A stretch of DNA of 64,000 bases. Origin: Kribbella sp. VKM Ac-2568 (GTDB taxonomy: Bacteria; Actinomycetota; Actinomycetes; Propionibacteriales; Kribbellaceae). A program made the position numbers and the translations under genes. The notes under the pieces are model-generated. The model did no database searches and was not told the origin of the DNA. It saw only the letters and a program-made list of their open reading frames with translations. The stretch spans positions 620,001-684,000 of the forward strand of contig NZ_SLVF01000003.1 of the NCBI RefSeq assembly GCF_004345365.1, read 5' to 3'. Shown one piece after another: positions 49,059 through 56,241 of the stretch (positions are counted from its first letter, which is position 1; each line of letters opens with the position of its first letter).

Positions 49059-49865
49059 ATGATCGAAAAAAAATGGTGGCACGCTTGGCGGTGGACGCGT
49101 CCCGCGGCCGTGGCGGTGGCGGTATTTATCGCCGCGGTATTCAAGGTGCTATACGACCAGAAGGTTCTAACAGACGCTAAGTGGCCCCCAGTGAAGGGCG
49201 TACTCACGTGGACGCTGGTCGCCACGGCGGCGTTGGTGTGCATAGACAGCGTCCTTAAGGCCAGAACGGAATTCAGGCGACCTGCACTCAACGAAAGGCG
49301 TCTAGCGGTACACAAGCCGGTCCTTGGGATGCTGGTTGCGCTCTCGATCGTCATCGACGAGAAGGTGACGGAGCTCGGGGGAAACGTCTACGTGGTAAGG
49401 AAAGGCTTCGTCCGGAGTGGCCTACGTGTGGGACGCGAGGCCCGTCTACACCGCATCGAGCGAGTGAGACTGTCCGACTATCCACAACCATCGTCGGTGC
49501 GATTTGCCAGGGGAAAAGGTGCGATCGGAAAGTGTTGGGACTCGAACCGTCCCGAGCATGTCGACTTGTTCCCACGTTCGCGCCGGTGGGCCTCCAAGGA
49601 GATCACCGAGGAGCAATGGTCGAAGATCCCTGACGGGACCAAGTGTGGCTTCAGTCGCCAGGAGTTCATTGAAGTGGTTGGCAAATACGCGGAGGTCTTC
49701 GCAATGCCGATCAAGGGTCCTACCGGTGACTTCATAGGGTGTCTGGCGGTCGACCGCATCTACGACGACCAGAGCCAGCACAAGATCCTATTGGACAGCC
49801 AACCGGTGAAAGTCGTCGTCAACGACACGGCGGCAGGCCTCGCCGAGCTTGTCAATGGACGCTAG
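49059..49865 (+). CDS. Two-helix membrane protein with C-terminal GAF-like domain
   Basis: 268 aa. Two transmembrane helices (~14-32 and ~45-65) precede a cytoplasmic part that ends in a GAF-like fold (~85-260: ARGKGAIGKCWDSNRPEH near 148-165, FAMPIKGPTGDFIGCLAVDRI near 210-232). GC is clearly lower than in flanking genes. No effector domain is visible; it could itself sense a ligand for a partner. It precedes a 59-aa protein by 32 bp. I do not recognise the family. Confidence 0.75.
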   Translation: MIEKKWWHAWRWTRPAAVAVAVFIAAVFKVLYDQKVLTDAKWPPVKGVLTWTLVATAALVCIDSVLKARTEFRRPALNERRLAVHKPVLGMLVALSIVIDEKVTELGGNVYVVRKGFVRSGLRVGREARLHRIERVRLSDYPQPSSVRFARGKGAIGKCWDSNRPEHVDLFPRSRRWASKEITEEQWSKIPDGTKCGFSRQEFIEVVGKYAEVFAMPIKGPTGDFIGCLAVDRIYDDQSQHKILLDSQPVKVVVNDTAAGLAELVNGR

Positions 49866-49897
49866 CCTCGCATTAGAACCAGCTGGGAGGGGTCAGC

Positions 49898-50077
49898 ATG
49901 GGCGATAAGACGTACTCAGCGGATGAAGCAGCAGCTCTCTATCAAGAGGTACTCAGGACCATGGGAGCTGATCAACGCGTGTTACGCGCGGTAGCCAAGA
50001 ACGCCGAGGAACGGCGCGCCGCGCGCGGGCGCTCGAAACCAGATTCCAAGGCAAAGCCCTCCCCAACTGCGAGGTGA
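49898..50077 (+). CDS. 59-aa basic protein, partner of the GAF-like membrane protein
   Basis: ATG 49898 with a strong GGGAGGGG ribosome site; MGDKTYSADEAAALYQEVLR is helical and the C-terminus is rich in K, R, S and P (RRAARGRSKPDSKAKPSPTA). It is short of common cut-offs for gene calling. Spacing of 32 bp and the same orientation make an operon with the preceding gene likely. Function unknown; an adaptor or regulatory peptide is possible. Confidence 0.6.
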   Translation: MGDKTYSADEAAALYQEVLRTMGADQRVLRAVAKNAEERRAARGRSKPDSKAKPSPTAR

Positions 50078-50324
50078 CACACCCGTCCACTCCTGCCCTG
50101 TCTCCCTGATAGCTACAAGCCCAGATCAGCGCGGCGCAGGTCAAGGGTCGCACTTGTTCGATCCCGTCGGGACGCTCTGCGCTCTTGACCTGTGTCGTGA
50201 AGGCTGGGCAATCGAGCGGCCAGGGGACGTGGCCTACCGGCCGACGATCAGATGCCGAACAGGTCGCTCGAGATAGTTGGTCATGCGTAACCGGAGGAAG
50301 CATTCTGCCCGTTGGGCCGGCGCG

Positions 50325-50355
50325 CGCGCCTTGACCATAAGGGGTCAACTCGGCA
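50325..50355. repeat. Imperfect direct repeat, copy A
   Basis: CGCGCCTTGACCATAAGG and the following bases match copy B at 51505-51536 at about 26 of 31 positions with one gap. One copy is outside and one inside the tRNA-Arg element. Confidence 0.5.
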
Positions 50356-50578
50356 GGGTCACGGCATTCAAGGCGGTTCTGTCGCCTAAGGGCTCGCCTC
50401 GGGTCCACCGCAGCCCAGGCGGCCGCTTCGTCCAGCGTCGCGGATCTGGTCAATAGCGGCTGAGGAGGAGTGCGGCCCTGCGTCCGAGCTGGACCAGCCC
50501 GGGCCGCCTGGAACTCGAAGCGGTCATCCAGAGTTCACGGATCGTCGGTCCGCGCCGCCGGCGAGCCATACTGTCGCG

Positions 50579-50850
50579 GTGGATGAGATCTCTCTGTCGG
50601 TTCCGCGCTATCGCCGAGATGTCGGAGTCGTCGCACCTGTCTAGGGCGGGACGGTGCACGTCGAGGTCGTCGATGGTGCGTTCCGACTGTCTGGCGCGCC
50701 CGCTGGTCTTCGTGATCCGGCGCGCTGGTTTCTCTCACTGTCGGACCCATCGGTACCAGACGGAGGCACATTCATCTCGACCCTGGCTACAGCCCTCTCA
50801 GCTTGCAGTCAGCTCCTCACTATCGCGCGCCATGACGGCGTCGCCACCGC
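50579..50850 (+). pseudogene. Possible small gene interrupted by an in-frame TAG
   Basis: From GTG 50579 the frame reads VDEISLSVPRYRRDVGVVAP V, stops at TAG 50642, then continues in the same frame from GTG 50654 as VHVEVVDGAFRLSGAPAG and DPARWFLSLSDPSVPDG. Both halves look protein-like and the frame is unchanged, so this may be one gene with a nonsense mutation, or a leader peptide plus a small gene that would run to 51001. The C-terminal half loses coding character after about 50850. Confidence 0.3.
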
Positions 50851-51016
50851 ACCTGCGACGTCCCCTGATAGCTGCCTACCCAGGCCAGCAGGACGGCGAG
50901 TGACGTGGGGACCAGCCGTTTGTCGACGGCAGGTGAAAATTGACACCGTTGAGTCAACCAACCTCGGGAACGCGAAAACCCCAGGGCATCCACCTGGCTG
51001 ACCTGAGGTTTTGCTG

Positions 51017-51061
51017 GCGCGCTCGGAGGGATTCGAACCCCCAACCTTCTGATCCGTAGTC
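51017..51061. mobile_element. attL: 45-bp duplicate of the 3' half of tRNA-Arg(ACG)
   Basis: Identical for 45 bases to 53116-53160 in the same orientation. It covers the tRNA-Arg from the anticodon loop to the discriminator. Beyond it (50976-51012) lies a degenerate copy of the tRNA terminator hairpin. Together with the intact tRNA copy it marks the left edge of a 2.1-kb integrated element. Confidence 0.9.
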
Positions 51062-51156
51062 GGGTTCGAGGCGTCCATCGTTGACCACAGCACGCGTGAG
51101 GACACACACCGATTTAGTGGATTGTCCAGGGGTGTCCGGTCCGATCCGTGGCCGCT

Positions 51157-51176
51157 GTTAGCAAGCCCGTTAGCAA
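51157..51176. repeat. Paired GTTAGCAA repeats, left end (candidate integrase arm sites)
   Basis: GTTAGCAA at 51157-51164 and 51169-51176, start-to-start spacing 12 bp. The same word at the same spacing occurs at the right end (53036 and 53048). Both pairs are inside the att repeats, as arm-type binding sites of lambda-like integrases are. Confidence 0.6.
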
Positions 51177-51204
51177 AGCGCCTCCGCGCACAACTCCTGC
51201 CTGG

Positions 51205-51353
51205 CGTCTTCCCGTCTGCCGTTCAGCCCACGCGTAGCGCGATCAGGAGCCACCAGAGGAGTCAAGGTGGAGCGCCCCGCTGGACGAACGACCTTGACCC
51301 CGCTGGTGGCTCCTGATGGTCTCTGACTGGGCTGAGCGGCAGACGGGAAGACG
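51205..51353. ncRNA. 149-nt fold-back with symmetrical internal loops
   Basis: Outer arms 51205-51230 and 51328-51353 pair over 26 bp with one mismatch (CGTCTTCCCGTCTGCCG...). Middle arms 51242-51256 and 51303-51317 pair perfectly over 15 bp (ATCAGGAGCCACCAG). Inner arms 51261-51268 and 51291-51298 pair over 8 bp (GTCAAGGT). Internal loops are 11/10 and 4/4 nt; the apical loop has 22 nt. No ORF of note. It could be a structured RNA, a replication or transfer signal, or a miniature inverted-repeat element. Confidence 0.55.
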
Positions 51354-51504
51354 CACCCGCCCCGCCTCCGCCCTAGCCGGCCAAATCGACCCGTCATCCC
51401 GGAGTCGTGAGGCCCCCCCTCCGGAGGCAATGCCCCTTGATACTGAGGAAAGACACCGAGAGCGGGCGCGGGCGGTGAACGGCCGGGGGCCGCATGCGCA
51501 CGTC

Positions 51505-51536
51505 CGCGCCTTGATCCATAAGAGCCAAATTCGGCA
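51505..51536. repeat. Imperfect direct repeat, copy B
   Basis: CGCGCCTTGATCCATAAG and the following bases; see copy A at 50325-50355. Lies inside the tRNA-Arg element, between the fold-back and the deoxyribosyltransferase-like gene. Confidence 0.5.
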
Positions 51537-51618
51537 ACTGGGATCGGCGGGAGGGTGTGATCCGCCAGGAGATCCGCGACACTAGGTGATGTACTGCCGG
51601 TCGGGTCAGAGAAACCGA

Positions 51619-51954
51619 CTAGCTGTCCCCCATCGCCAGTTCGTGGAAGTACGTGACGGGCTTGCCCAATGCGTCGGCGTACGCGATCTCGCGGCGGGTG
51701 GCCTCCCCGATGTAGCCACCCGGGTTCACGATTCGTACCTCATCTGCGAGGTCGATCCTGCGGAGGTGCAGCTCGCCCAAGGCCCGCACGAGCAAAGGGT
51801 CCAGCACAGGCGCCTCGGTGGCCTCCGGAGCCAGGACGATCGCCAGATCGAGCGTCAAGCGCGTGCGCTCGGTCGCAAACTCCCTGCTGAAGCGGAGGGA
51901 ACCGCACAGACAAACGATCTTCGGGCGAGCAACCGGCACGTTGGACATGGACAC
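51619..51954 (-). CDS. Nucleoside 2-deoxyribosyltransferase-like protein
   Basis: 111 aa. PKIVCLCGSLRFSREFATER at the start and GGYIGEATRREIAYADALGK near the end are the two conserved blocks of the nucleoside 2-deoxyribosyltransferase-like family; the glutamate of IGEATRREI lies where the catalytic Glu is expected. Such small genes are common on actinobacterial integrative elements and phages, where they may alter nucleotide pools. Here it is the only apparently intact gene of the element. Confidence 0.75.
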   Translation of the reverse strand: MSMSNVPVARPKIVCLCGSLRFSREFATERTRLTLDLAIVLAPEATEAPVLDPLLVRALGELHLRRIDLADEVRIVNPGGYIGEATRREIAYADALGKPVTYFHELAMGDS

Positions 51955-52079
51955 CCTTCAAGAGCCAAAGATCCCTCCAGCATTCCATGCTGCCGTTGAT
52001 GCCCAGCCAGTTGGACGGCGTCAGGCGATGACGGAATGAGAGTGATCCGCGCCCGGCGAGCTGAGGTCTCCGGCTGGCT

Positions 52080-53040
52080 TTGGGTCGGCAGGTCGTGCGC
52101 CAGCTCCGTGATCGCCGCGTCGGGCTGAGGCTGATGCCTATCGGTCGCCTTCCGCTGGAACAGAGCCTCGCCAGTGGAGGGAGGAACGGGGCACCGCTGT
52201 CTCGACGGACTGTCGACTATGTGCATGCCGTTCTGCGCAAGGCTCTCAACGATGCCGTCCGGTCGGAGCAACTCCTCTCGTCGAACCCGGCTGAGCGGGC
52301 TAAGCGGCCTCGGCGTGAGCACCGTGGACCAGTCGACATCTGGACCGCCGACGAGCTGCGCCGCTTCCTCGACCTGATGAGTGATCACCGGCTGTTCGCG
52401 TTCTACCGCCTGGCTGCCTACTCGGGTGCTCGGCGCGGGGAGCTGCTGAACCTCCGCTGGCCTGACGTTGACTGGAAGGCACCAGCTCTGCGGATTCGCG
52501 GGCCGGTGGGCATGGTCGACGGCGCAAGGGTCGAAGGCACAACCAAGGGTGGTCGTGAGCGGGTCGTCAGCCTGGACGCTGGGACTGTCGAAGTGCTCCG
52601 GGCTCACCGCCGCCGCCAACTGGAGGACCTTCGGCTCGCTGGTGAGTCCTGGGTCGACACCGGCCACGTCTTCACGACTGGGTTCGGCCAGCCGATCTAC
52701 CCGGACACCGTGAGCCAGCTCATGGCCAAGACGATCAAGGCCTACAACGAGCCTGCCGACGACGGTGATGCTCCAGAGGTCCCGCTGCCACATGCTCGGC
52801 TGCACGATCTGAGGCACGTGCACGCGACCTTGCTTCTGGTCGCGGGTGTACCGGTGCACGTCGTCGCGGACCCGCTGGGGCACGCCGACCCGTCGATCAC
52901 GCTCCGGGTGTACGCCCATGTGATCCGTTCGCCACGCGGCCGGAATCGCTGATGTGTTCGCTGCTGCTGCTGACCACGTCGACGAGGACCAGGATGACGA
53001 AGACGACGGACCAGACCCGTCAGCGGTGATGCCGTGTTAG
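52080..53040 (+). pseudogene. Broken tyrosine integrase of the tRNA-Arg element
   Basis: The catalytic domain is recognisable: Arg in SGARRGELLNLRW, HDLRHVHATLLL (H-x-x-R) and LGHADPSITLRVYAHV with the nucleophile Tyr. The 5' part is truncated: sensible homology starts only near SLASGGRNGAPLSRRTVDYV, so most of the N-terminal core-binding region and the arm-binding domain are missing. Near 52940 the frame also shifts: the expected C-terminus (RHAAGIADVFAAAADHVDED...) is found in another frame and ends at TAG 53038-53040. The main frame stops early at 52952. Probably inactive. Confidence 0.8.
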
Positions 53041-53055
53041 CAGAAGTGTTAGCAA
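53036..53055. repeat. Paired GTTAGCA repeats, right end (candidate integrase arm sites)
   Basis: GTTAGCA at 53036-53042 and GTTAGCAA at 53048-53055, 12 bp apart as at the left end and in the same orientation. They overlap the lost stop of the integrase gene. Confidence 0.6.
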
Positions 53056-53075
53056 GAACAGCCTCAGACAAGAAG

Positions 53076-53110
53076 AAACCCCAGGTCATCCACCTCATGA
53101 CCTGGGGTTT
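53076..53110 (-). terminator. Terminator of tRNA-Arg, 14-bp perfect stem
   Basis: AAACCCCAGGTCAT pairs with ATGACCTGGGGTTT around a 7-nt loop, six bases after the tRNA 3' end, and is followed on the minus strand by a CTTCTTG run. A decayed copy accompanies attL. Confidence 0.8.
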
Positions 53111-53115
53111 CGTCT

Positions 53116-53160
53116 GCGCGCTCGGAGGGATTCGAACCCCCAACCTTCTGATCCGTAGTC
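53116..53160. mobile_element. attR: 45-bp repeat inside tRNA-Arg(ACG)
   Basis: The right-hand copy of the 45-bp attachment sequence; insertion rebuilt a complete tRNA gene, so it stays functional. Confidence 0.9.
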
Positions 53161-53189
53161 AGATGCTCTATCCGTTGAGCTACGAGCGC
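53117..53189 (-). tRNA. tRNA-Arg (anticodon ACG)
   Basis: 73-nt class I tRNA. Acceptor GCGCTCG pairs with CGAGCGC, discriminator G, no encoded CCA. Anticodon loop CTACGGA on a TCTGA/TCAGA stem gives ACG (becomes ICG after TadA). The T-arm is GGGGG-TTCGAAT-CCCTC-like. Its 3' half is the attachment site of the neighbouring element. Confidence 0.96.
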
Positions 53190-53215
53190 CGGACAACGTT
53201 GGGTAACGATACACG

Positions 53216-53360
53216 GGCTGGGGGGTTGGGTGCCAATCGGGGGTTGGGTGGGGTTTGGGCGGGCTGTACTGCGGTCTGGGGGCGTCGGGATCCGGGGTTT
53301 GAGAGGGCGACGCGCCGGGGTGGGTGGGGGTGGAAAGTAGGTGGGGGAGGGGGTGTGGGC
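53216..53360 (+). other. G-rich tract with many GGG/GGGG runs
   Basis: The plus strand carries more than a dozen runs of three or more G within 145 bp, between tRNA-Arg and the next gene start at 53375. It can form G-quadruplexes as DNA or as a 5' leader RNA. No gene is visible in it. Confidence 0.6.
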
Positions 53361-53374
53361 AATAGCATCCGGGG

Positions 53375-53788
53375 ATGGATATCGGGGATTTGCTGGGCGG
53401 GCGGGATCTCAGCGATGTGAAGAAGGCGGTCGGGTTCGTGATGGAGAACTCGGACGACTTCGAGAGGATCCTCAAGCTGGTTCGGGGTGTGCCGGACGAC
53501 GCGCTCGGGTACATCGGGCGGCTGCCGGAGTTGATGAACTCGGCCAGGGACAAGCTCAAGGACGCCGCCGGGATGCTGGCCGGCCTCGCGGGCGAGCTCG
53601 ACAAGATCCCCGGCATCGGCGACGCGGCGGCCAAGCGGCTGAACGACGGCAGCGGCATGATCGGCGACGTCGCGTCGGAGATCGAGAGCCTCGCGGGCAA
53701 CCTGCGGGACCTGTCCGGCATCCTCGCCAACGTCGGCGAGGCGCTCGCAGGCCTCGGCACCAAGCTGACCCAGTCGGCGGCTCCGTGA
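53375..53788 (+). CDS. Helical protein of unknown function
   Basis: 137 aa, predicted all-helical: MDIGDLLGGRDLSDVKKAVG and IYIGRL-type segments, then heptad-like repeats (AAGMLAGLAGELDKIPGIGD, SEIESLAGNLRDLSGILANV). Possible coiled-coil scaffold. Single gene, ends before a hairpin at 53852-53897. Confidence 0.7.
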   Translation: MDIGDLLGGRDLSDVKKAVGFVMENSDDFERILKLVRGVPDDALGYIGRLPELMNSARDKLKDAAGMLAGLAGELDKIPGIGDAAAKRLNDGSGMIGDVASEIESLAGNLRDLSGILANVGEALAGLGTKLTQSAAP

Positions 53789-53851
53789 AGACCCTGATCA
53801 GCTGAACCACGCCTCCCTCATACGCCGAACGGCAGCACAGGCCGCCCAGTC

Positions 53852-53897
53852 GTGGATCGCGGTGTTACGCAAACGATTACCAACAACACGGATCCAC
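53852..53897. terminator. Imperfect hairpin after the helical-protein gene
   Basis: GTGGATCGCGGTGTT pairs with AACACGGATCCAC with small bulges; 64 bases after the stop codon. Confidence 0.5.
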
Positions 53898-54053
53898 GAA
53901 TGAGTGCTGACTCAGTTCCACGGACGCACTGCTGCCCTGCGTCTGGAGATCTACGGAACCAGGCGGGGGGTGTGTGACGTCCAAGGCGCCGGGTCGCGCG
54001 TGGGTGACCGTTGATTGGTAGGGGAGGACCTTTGCGTGGCTAGGGTCGCGGGT

Positions 54054-54632
54054 ATGGCGAGTCGACTGGTCCGGGGTACTGCGATCGCCTGCGGGGTGGC
54101 CGCGATCGCGGGCCTCGGGATCGGATACGCGTTGGGGGAACCGGTCAGTCCGGACGACATCCTCCCCGCGCGCAAACTGCCGGCGGATCTGTGCGCGCGG
54201 ATCGGCGACGTCTCCACTTTGTTGCCGAAGGCCACCAAACCCACACTCGTCCAGACCGGTACGTCGACCGTCAACTGCAGCGCCAAGGCGGACGAGCAGA
54301 CGCAGCCCACCCACACCGCCGCAGCGGTGAGCATCCACATCACCCCGTACGCCGGCAAGGCCGCGGGCGCGGGTCAACCGCCGTTCACGCCGGCCACCGT
54401 GGCCCGGCAGACCTTCCAGCGCAAGTCCTGGCAGGACGTCAAGGACCGGCCCTTTCCGACCAAGCTGGACAAGCGGGGGGACCTCAGCCGACAGGGCTGG
54501 CGGATCTCGGTGCTGGAACTGCGGGCCGACATCATCGTCCAGGTGGACTACACGGCGCACCCGATCGACGGGGCCGTCGCCGAGCAGGCAGCGCTGGTCC
54601 TCGCCGACCGGGCGATCTGGGAGGCGAAGTGA
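54054..54632 (+). CDS. Membrane-anchored or secreted protein (DUF3558-like)
   Basis: 192 aa. A single N-terminal hydrophobic segment (~8-28) anchors or exports it. The mature part has two cysteines about 30 residues apart (DLCARIGDVSTLLPKATKP...NCSAK) as in the DUF3558 lipoprotein-like family, but lacks a lipobox. It overlaps the next gene by 4 nt (GTGA), so the two probably act together. Confidence 0.7.
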   Translation: MASRLVRGTAIACGVAAIAGLGIGYALGEPVSPDDILPARKLPADLCARIGDVSTLLPKATKPTLVQTGTSTVNCSAKADEQTQPTHTAAAVSIHITPYAGKAAGAGQPPFTPATVARQTFQRKSWQDVKDRPFPTKLDKRGDLSRQGWRISVLELRADIIVQVDYTAHPIDGAVAEQAALVLADRAIWEAK

Positions 54633-55843
54633 ACCCCACCCCGCAGATCAACGGCTTCGAGCTCGACCAGCGACTGCTCGGCCACCCGCTGGCGGAGATC
54701 TGGCGCGGCCGCTCGTTCACCGGCATGGAGGTCGTCGCGCTCGTGCTGAGCGAGGCCGGCTCGGCTGATCCGCAGGTCCGCGACCGCCTCGACCTGGCCA
54801 GCCGCGGCGCCGCGCTCCGACCCGGCCAGCAGGAGACCCCGCTCTGGGCGGCGAACCTCAGCACCGACAGGCCATACGCAATCACCCAACTGGTCCCCGG
54901 CCAGTCCGGCGCCGAACGACTACTGGATTCACTCGACGGACTCCTGGGGAACGACGAGGAGTCGCTGGCCGCGGTACGAAGTCAGTTGGCCCAGTACGGC
55001 GCTGTGCCCCTGCCGCCGGCGGATCAACCGGCCGACGTCCCGTCGTACGCGCCAAGGCCGGAGACCACAGACCAAAAGAGGCCGGAGACCGTGGACCAAA
55101 TGGCAGCGGCGGCTCCGGTGAACAAGATCGAGCTGGCGAGGCAGGTTCGGCGCAAGATCGGCCGGTGGACCTACCTGGTCGTCGTTCTCATCGTGCTCCT
55201 CGTCTTCACCGTCCTGTACTCCGTGGGTGCCGCGATCGGTAGTGCCGTCAAGGAGCAGCCACCGGTGGAAGGCCCCGCTGCCGCACCCGTGAGCCCGGGT
55301 CCACTCCCCTCGCCGGCGCTCCTGCCGGGTGTTCCGAAGGCCGAGGCCGCTGCCTATGCGCCACCAGTCCCGGCGGTGGGTCTGGTCGGCGCGACGTACG
55401 AGCGCGGAGCCGATGTACAGGTGGTCGGAGACGTCGGGCTGCCGTTCGCGTTCGGCTGGCCGCGGCCGCCGATCACGATCGATCTGGGCGAGTCGTCGTC
55501 GGTGCTCTACCGACGGGTGCTGACCGAGAAGACCCCGACCCAGTCCACCTTGGACGCGCGGATCGCGGTTCAGCCGTGCAAGGACCTGGCGACGTGCCTG
55601 GCCGAGCGGGCGGCGTTCGACAAGGAATGGACGACCGCCTTCAAGACGCCGATGCCGGCCACCGCGAAGGACGCGCGGACCTGGGTGACCGTGCGCAACG
55701 GGTCGCCGTACACGCTGACGATGACGCACGCCTACACCAGCGCCGGCCGATCGTGGCTGGTCGGCGTGACGGTGACCGGCCTGACCGGCGAGGAGCCCGC
55801 CACCCAGCGAGTCCTCAACGACATCTGGCGCCAGACGCAGTAA
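54629..55843 (+). CDS. Membrane protein with kinase-N-lobe-like head and extracellular domain
   Basis: 404 aa. Residues ~1-115 resemble the N-lobe of a Ser/Thr kinase (FELDQRLLGHPLAEIWRGRS with a glycine-loop-like element, then a VVALVL strand) but lack the HRD and DFG motifs, so it is a pseudokinase remnant at best. A Pro-rich linker precedes a single transmembrane helix (~181-200). The extracellular part has a Pro-rich hinge and a domain with one Cys pair (QPCKDLATCLAE). Possibly a wall sensor working with the 54054 protein. Confidence 0.65.
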   Translation: MNPTPQINGFELDQRLLGHPLAEIWRGRSFTGMEVVALVLSEAGSADPQVRDRLDLASRGAALRPGQQETPLWAANLSTDRPYAITQLVPGQSGAERLLDSLDGLLGNDEESLAAVRSQLAQYGAVPLPPADQPADVPSYAPRPETTDQKRPETVDQMAAAAPVNKIELARQVRRKIGRWTYLVVVLIVLLVFTVLYSVGAAIGSAVKEQPPVEGPAAAPVSPGPLPSPALLPGVPKAEAAAYAPPVPAVGLVGATYERGADVQVVGDVGLPFAFGWPRPPITIDLGESSSVLYRRVLTEKTPTQSTLDARIAVQPCKDLATCLAERAAFDKEWTTAFKTPMPATAKDARTWVTVRNGSPYTLTMTHAYTSAGRSWLVGVTVTGLTGEEPATQRVLNDIWRQTQ

Positions 55844-55954
55844 CGCACCGCCAGCACCACCGACCCACTTCGGCACCGCCCGACAGGCCTGCGTCGGGCT
55901 CATCACGAGCCCCACCAGCAACAGAAGTTGCTTTCAGACCAGCTGGGACCGGAA

Positions 55955-55990
55955 ACCGGCCGCGCGATCATCGCGCGGCCGGTCTTTTTT
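55955..55990 (+). terminator. Strong intrinsic terminator with T-tract
   Basis: ACCGGCCGCGCGA pairs with TCGCGCGGCCGGT around a 3-nt loop and is followed by CTTTTTT. It ends the 54054-55843 operon. Confidence 0.92.
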
Positions 55991-56087
55991 GCTGGGAAAG
56001 CCCTTGTCGGCGGAAATCTGTGACGGGCCTCACGTCTGAACGGTTTTCAGCACCCTCCGCGGTCGCGTACGGTTAGTACCACTTGCA

Positions 56088-56121
56088 CACTGGTATACGC
56101 CCACTAGGCATACTGGTATGC
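56088..56121. promoter_or_regulatory. Two ACTGGTAT repeats upstream of pckG
   Basis: CACTGGTATACGC (56088-56100) and GCATACTGGTATGC (56108-56121); the second is a near-perfect dyad (GCATAC/GTATGC). The copies are 23 bp apart, ~120 bp before the pckG ATG. They look like the half-sites of a GntR- or similar-type regulator of gluconeogenesis. Confidence 0.5.
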
Positions 56122-56241
56122 GACAGATCACACCGCCAGCCAGTTGAATCGAACCGCCGGAGACCCCGGCGGCCGACGTCGTACCCCCTCAGCGTCGAGG
56201 GTCCAAGCCGTCGGTCGATCGCGAGAGGGAATGAGCCGCCG

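Larger units (their letters stand above)
50078..51016. other. 939-bp mostly non-coding stretch
   Basis: No convincing intact gene. It contains one copy (50325-50355) of a ~31-bp sequence repeated imperfectly at 51505-51536, and a possible broken small gene at 50579-50850. GC is lower and coding signature is absent, consistent with decayed mobile DNA. Confidence 0.4.
51062..53115. mobile_element. Relic of a tRNA-Arg-integrated element (about 2.1 kb)
   Basis: Bounded by 45-bp att repeats. Contents from left: paired arm-type repeats (51157-51176), a 149-nt fold-back (51205-51353), one copy of a 31-bp repeat, a deoxyribosyltransferase-like gene, a broken tyrosine integrase next to attR, and a second pair of arm-type repeats (53036-53055). 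No replication, transfer or packaging gene remains, so it is a deletion derivative of a larger element or prophage and probably cannot move by itself. Confidence 0.85.

Noticed and set aside
51017..51090. Second tRNA-Arg gene
   Set aside because: Only the 3' half is present; upstream of the anticodon loop the sequence is unrelated. It is an attachment-site copy.
54629..55000. Functional Ser/Thr protein kinase
   Set aside because: There is no HRD catalytic loop, no DFG motif and no conserved lysine; only an N-lobe-like segment is visible.
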